This document shows positions 61,931 through 64,000 of a DNA stretch of 64,000 nucleotides, in pieces; the stretch's first letter is position 1, and each line of letters opens with the position of its first letter. The stretch comes from Hymenolepis diminuta. Taxonomy: Eukaryota > Platyhelminthes > Cestoda > Cyclophyllidea > Hymenolepididae. The notes beneath the pieces are model-generated. The model saw nothing but the letters and a program-made list of their open reading frames with translations, was not told the DNA's origin and did not search any database. The stretch spans positions 419,332 through 483,331 of the forward strand of contig CAADRB010000078.1 of NCBI GenBank assembly GCA_900708905.1. Reading direction: 5' to 3'. Both the position numbers and the translations under genes were made by a program.

Positions 61931-62365
61931 ATGAAGGGCTGTAGAAGAATACTGGATAAATATGCCATGAAAATGGTGTGTGCCAAAGATCTGTCTAGAG
62001 CAGTCGTATCTTCGAGTGAGTTTTAAATAGATCATGGCTCCCTTGTAAATGGTAAGAGTCCAGCATATAATATTGATGATATACTTGATGCTGTGAAGAC
62101 AAAAATTGCAGCCAGTGTAGCTCTGGCGTGTCGTGGAATCAAAAGTTCTTTATATTAGAATTTGATCAAAAACGCTTGAAATATTCGCCAAACCTGGTCT
62201 TCTTTGCGGCTTGTCCACTTTTATCTATTGGACACACTAATGGCTCTTGAGAACCCATCTCTGCAAAGCTGGCAGTCCCAACAAGCAAGTGTAGCGGATG
62301 TGCTGCATGCATCCGGTAGACACTATGTGAATGCTAAAGTGCTGTCCGAAAAATTTTATCTGTAA
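61931..62365 (+). pseudogene. Decayed coding frame crossing the outer end of the right arm
   Basis: One frame stays protein-like for 145 codons with only three internal stops (62024, 62156, 62177). It reads MKGCRRILDKYAMKMVCAKD, DHGSLVNGKSPAYNIDDILD, AVKTKIAASVALACRGIKSS, then LRLVHFYLLDTLMALENPSL and VLHASGRHYVNAKVLSEKFY. It runs through the arm edge at 62230 without a break. The left flank has a homologous but diverged continuation. The family is not recognised. Confidence 0.45.
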
Positions 62366-62679
62366 AACCTCTCGCCCCATTTCCGCCTGATTACTTCATA
62401 AGTCTGCAACGCAAAGATGACACAATTGCTGAAATTTTATTGAATTTACGTAGACAGAAATCGGACAAGAGTACAGTTTCTCATACTAAGAGTCGGTTTA
62501 GCCCGCTCAATGGAAATATGATGTAGGTGTTTAGTAAGAAGGAGGATGGGTTTGGAAGACCAAATCCTAGTAGAAAATTTACCTCACCCTTATTAGAACT
62601 CAGAACACAGAGAAGGTGTCAAAAACGGATGCTCGATATCATCTATTTTTTGTAAATGCGTGAGAGATTAAAAGACACG

Positions 62680-62825
62680 GGTGAACAGACCATCAATAAA
62701 ACACGGATGTTGCACAAATTGGAGAATATTTTGCCCAGCTAATGGCTGCTACAAAAGCTACTTAAATTGGTGGCAGTTATAAATCTTTTGAAAAGGAGCT
62801 ACACGTAATTTTAATGCGGTTAATT
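62680..62825 (-). repeat. Dispersed repeat R2, copy 3
   Basis: On the minus strand the order attaaaattacgtgtagct, gtagcagccattagctggg and gatggtctgttcacc matches R2 at 45062-45245 and 30505-30690. It lies outside the right arm as copy 1 lies outside the left arm, in mirrored orientation. Confidence 0.6.
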
Positions 62826-63537
62826 GTGAATAATTATAATTATTATGAAAGTAATCAAAATTCTGACAAACTGGGGAAGAGGAGAGGTAATGTAGAAGCG
62901 CATGTATTGGTGCAGCATATATGATAACAGATTAATGCAAAATTTAAGTCTGCAAAAAATCGAGACTGAAAACTGTAAGCTCGGGATAGAAACTGGAGAA
63001 TCGTCAAATTTTGTAAGAATATTAGAATAAATACACTATACCAACTACATTTTCGGTTAAGATGGAGGTAGATTGTAAAGAGTTGATTAGAAATGTCATG
63101 GCTGGTGATTTAGGGGCATTTGCCGATATTTTTTGCATATTATTTTATGCTCCTTCAACATCATTATTTTCGAGAAGACTGCATCGGTAAGTATTAGGTT
63201 TGAAGGATGAATCCCTCTTCTCCGAAATATTTATCATACGTCATCCGTAATCATCACCAAATTTGATTATCCTGTCCTTATAGTAACGTCTGTAAACTTT
63301 TAACCTTTCCTGATCCAAGCACTCCATAGACAAACATCGTGTGTCCTCAACTGGCCTATTTCTCATCGATCGGAAAAGGTAAGCATACCTCGGATGATAG
63401 TAGCAGACACCGCTTAGTCGGCTCTGCTATTAACCAGTCCCGTTTGCACTGGCCCTTCCTTTTCCTACAATCGTCCTGACCAATTAAAGCACGCATACAA
63501 TTATATCCTTCTGCGTGTCCTCACTCAAAGTGTCGAT

Positions 63538-63546
63538 TATAAATAG
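63538..63546 (+). promoter_or_regulatory. TATA-like box in an LTR-like stretch
   Basis: TATAAATAG is followed by gcctcccattag and an ACAC-rich segment in relatively GC-rich DNA. It looks like a promoter of an LTR or small gene on the plus strand. No downstream plus-strand frame is evident. Confidence 0.3.
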
Positions 63547-63685
63547 CCTCCCATTAGACACACACGGATAACACACACAGGGGACCCTAGCTCGTCAAAC
63601 GCATCTCCCGTTGCTCAATCCTTCTCCTCCAATTCCCTGTTTTCCCTTGAGACTCTGTACTGAGCTTTGTTCAATGAAACCTGGT

Positions 63686-64000
63686 CTACGCAATCCCTGG
63701 TGTTCTTTTTCTTTCATTTACTGTTAGCCATCTACCGCTACAAACTGTGACCCTGACGTGATCGAATCTGGAATCCGGCAGTGGAAATATTCCGAGTGGG
63801 GCTTTAGTGTGCTTATCAACTTTCGCTCGTTGGCAGGCTTAGCAAGTCTTCGTCCAATTTGCGATATCCTTGCGGCAAGATGGCCAAACAAAACGATCAG
63901 TGATGAGTTTTGCAGTTGCCCGTTTGCCAGGGTGTGAGAGATTGTAAAGAGATTCGAAAACCTGGCGTCGGAAAGCTCTTGGCACAAAAGGTCTTGGTAT
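63686..64000 (-). pseudogene. Gypsy-type retrotransposon integrase remnant
   Basis: From the window edge the minus strand reads VPRAFRRQVFESLYNLSHPG, KRATAKLITDRFVWPSCRKD, NWTKTC-stop-ACQRAKV and KHTKAPLGIFPLPDSRFDHV. This is the zinc-binding N-terminal domain of a Ty3/Gypsy integrase (normally His-x3-His ... Cys-x2-Cys) and the start of the catalytic core. The first His is Tyr here, a TAA at 63839-63841 lies between the two Cys, and similarity fades after RFDHV. The remnant is inactive and continues beyond the window on its 5' side. Confidence 0.85.

Larger units (their letters stand above)
52613..62230. repeat. Right arm of the large exact inverted repeat
   Basis: This is the reverse complement of 31006-40623 (coordinates sum to 93236), including the n at 53807. 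All features of the left arm recur on the opposite strand. Confidence 0.93.
62366..63685. other. Right flank, repeats and no intact gene
   Basis: It contains a reversed R2 copy (62680-62825) and a TATA-bearing, LTR-like stretch (about 63340-63610). No intact coding frame was seen. Confidence 0.5.

Noticed and set aside
1..64000. CRISPR arrays, operons, ribosome binding sites, rRNA or tRNA genes
   Set aside because: None seen. The intron-containing genes and transposons mark nuclear eukaryotic DNA, and I could not confirm any tRNA fold by eye.

Overview
This window reads as AT-rich nuclear DNA of an invertebrate animal. Coding capacity is sparse and split into short exons with GT..AG introns. 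Transposon remnants are common: mariner, Gypsy-type and a non-LTR reverse transcriptase. Two kinds of tiny TATA-driven genes encode a signal peptide, a Thr/Ser-rich stretch and a GPI-like hydrophobic tail, a design known from tapeworm surface apomucins. I therefore favour a flatworm, perhaps a hymenolepid-like tapeworm, but that is inference and not proven by the sequence.

Layout. 1-1543 is an exact direct copy of 8358-9900; each copy holds a small mucin-like gene on the minus strand. A 681-base gap (1544-2224) and a decayed mariner 3' part (2225-2560) follow the first copy. At 5.4-6.9 kb (minus) lies a decayed member of an unrecognised Cys-motif family, here called FamX. At 12.7-14.8 kb (plus) are four clean exons of a TMTC-type TPR protein, closest to TMTC3, plus a tentative fifth at 15.9 kb. 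A decayed mucin-like copy lies at 19.2-19.5 kb. A mariner element with both terminal inverted repeats and TA duplications occupies 23.2-24.4 kb; its transposase is frameshifted and interrupted by a second gap. From 24.4 to about 30.4 kb I see almost nothing but AT-rich DNA.

The largest structure is an inverted repeat: 31006-40623 and 52613-62230 are reverse complements with no offset (paired coordinates always sum to 93236), separated by 11,989 bases. A single ambiguous base n is mirrored too (39429 and 53807), which suggests that one assembled consensus was placed twice. Each arm carries a second mucin-like gene, two decayed FamX copies on opposite strands, and at its outer end a decayed coding frame that continues, about 10% diverged, into both flanks. 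The spacer holds a reverse transcriptase remnant, a dispersed repeat, a diverged tandem duplication and one exon-like segment. The window ends in a Gypsy-type integrase remnant.

No operon or pathway-like system is visible. The notable content is the TMTC gene piece, the small GPI-type mucin genes, the FamX family with three recognisable decayed copies, and two exact large duplications that are probably assembly-related.
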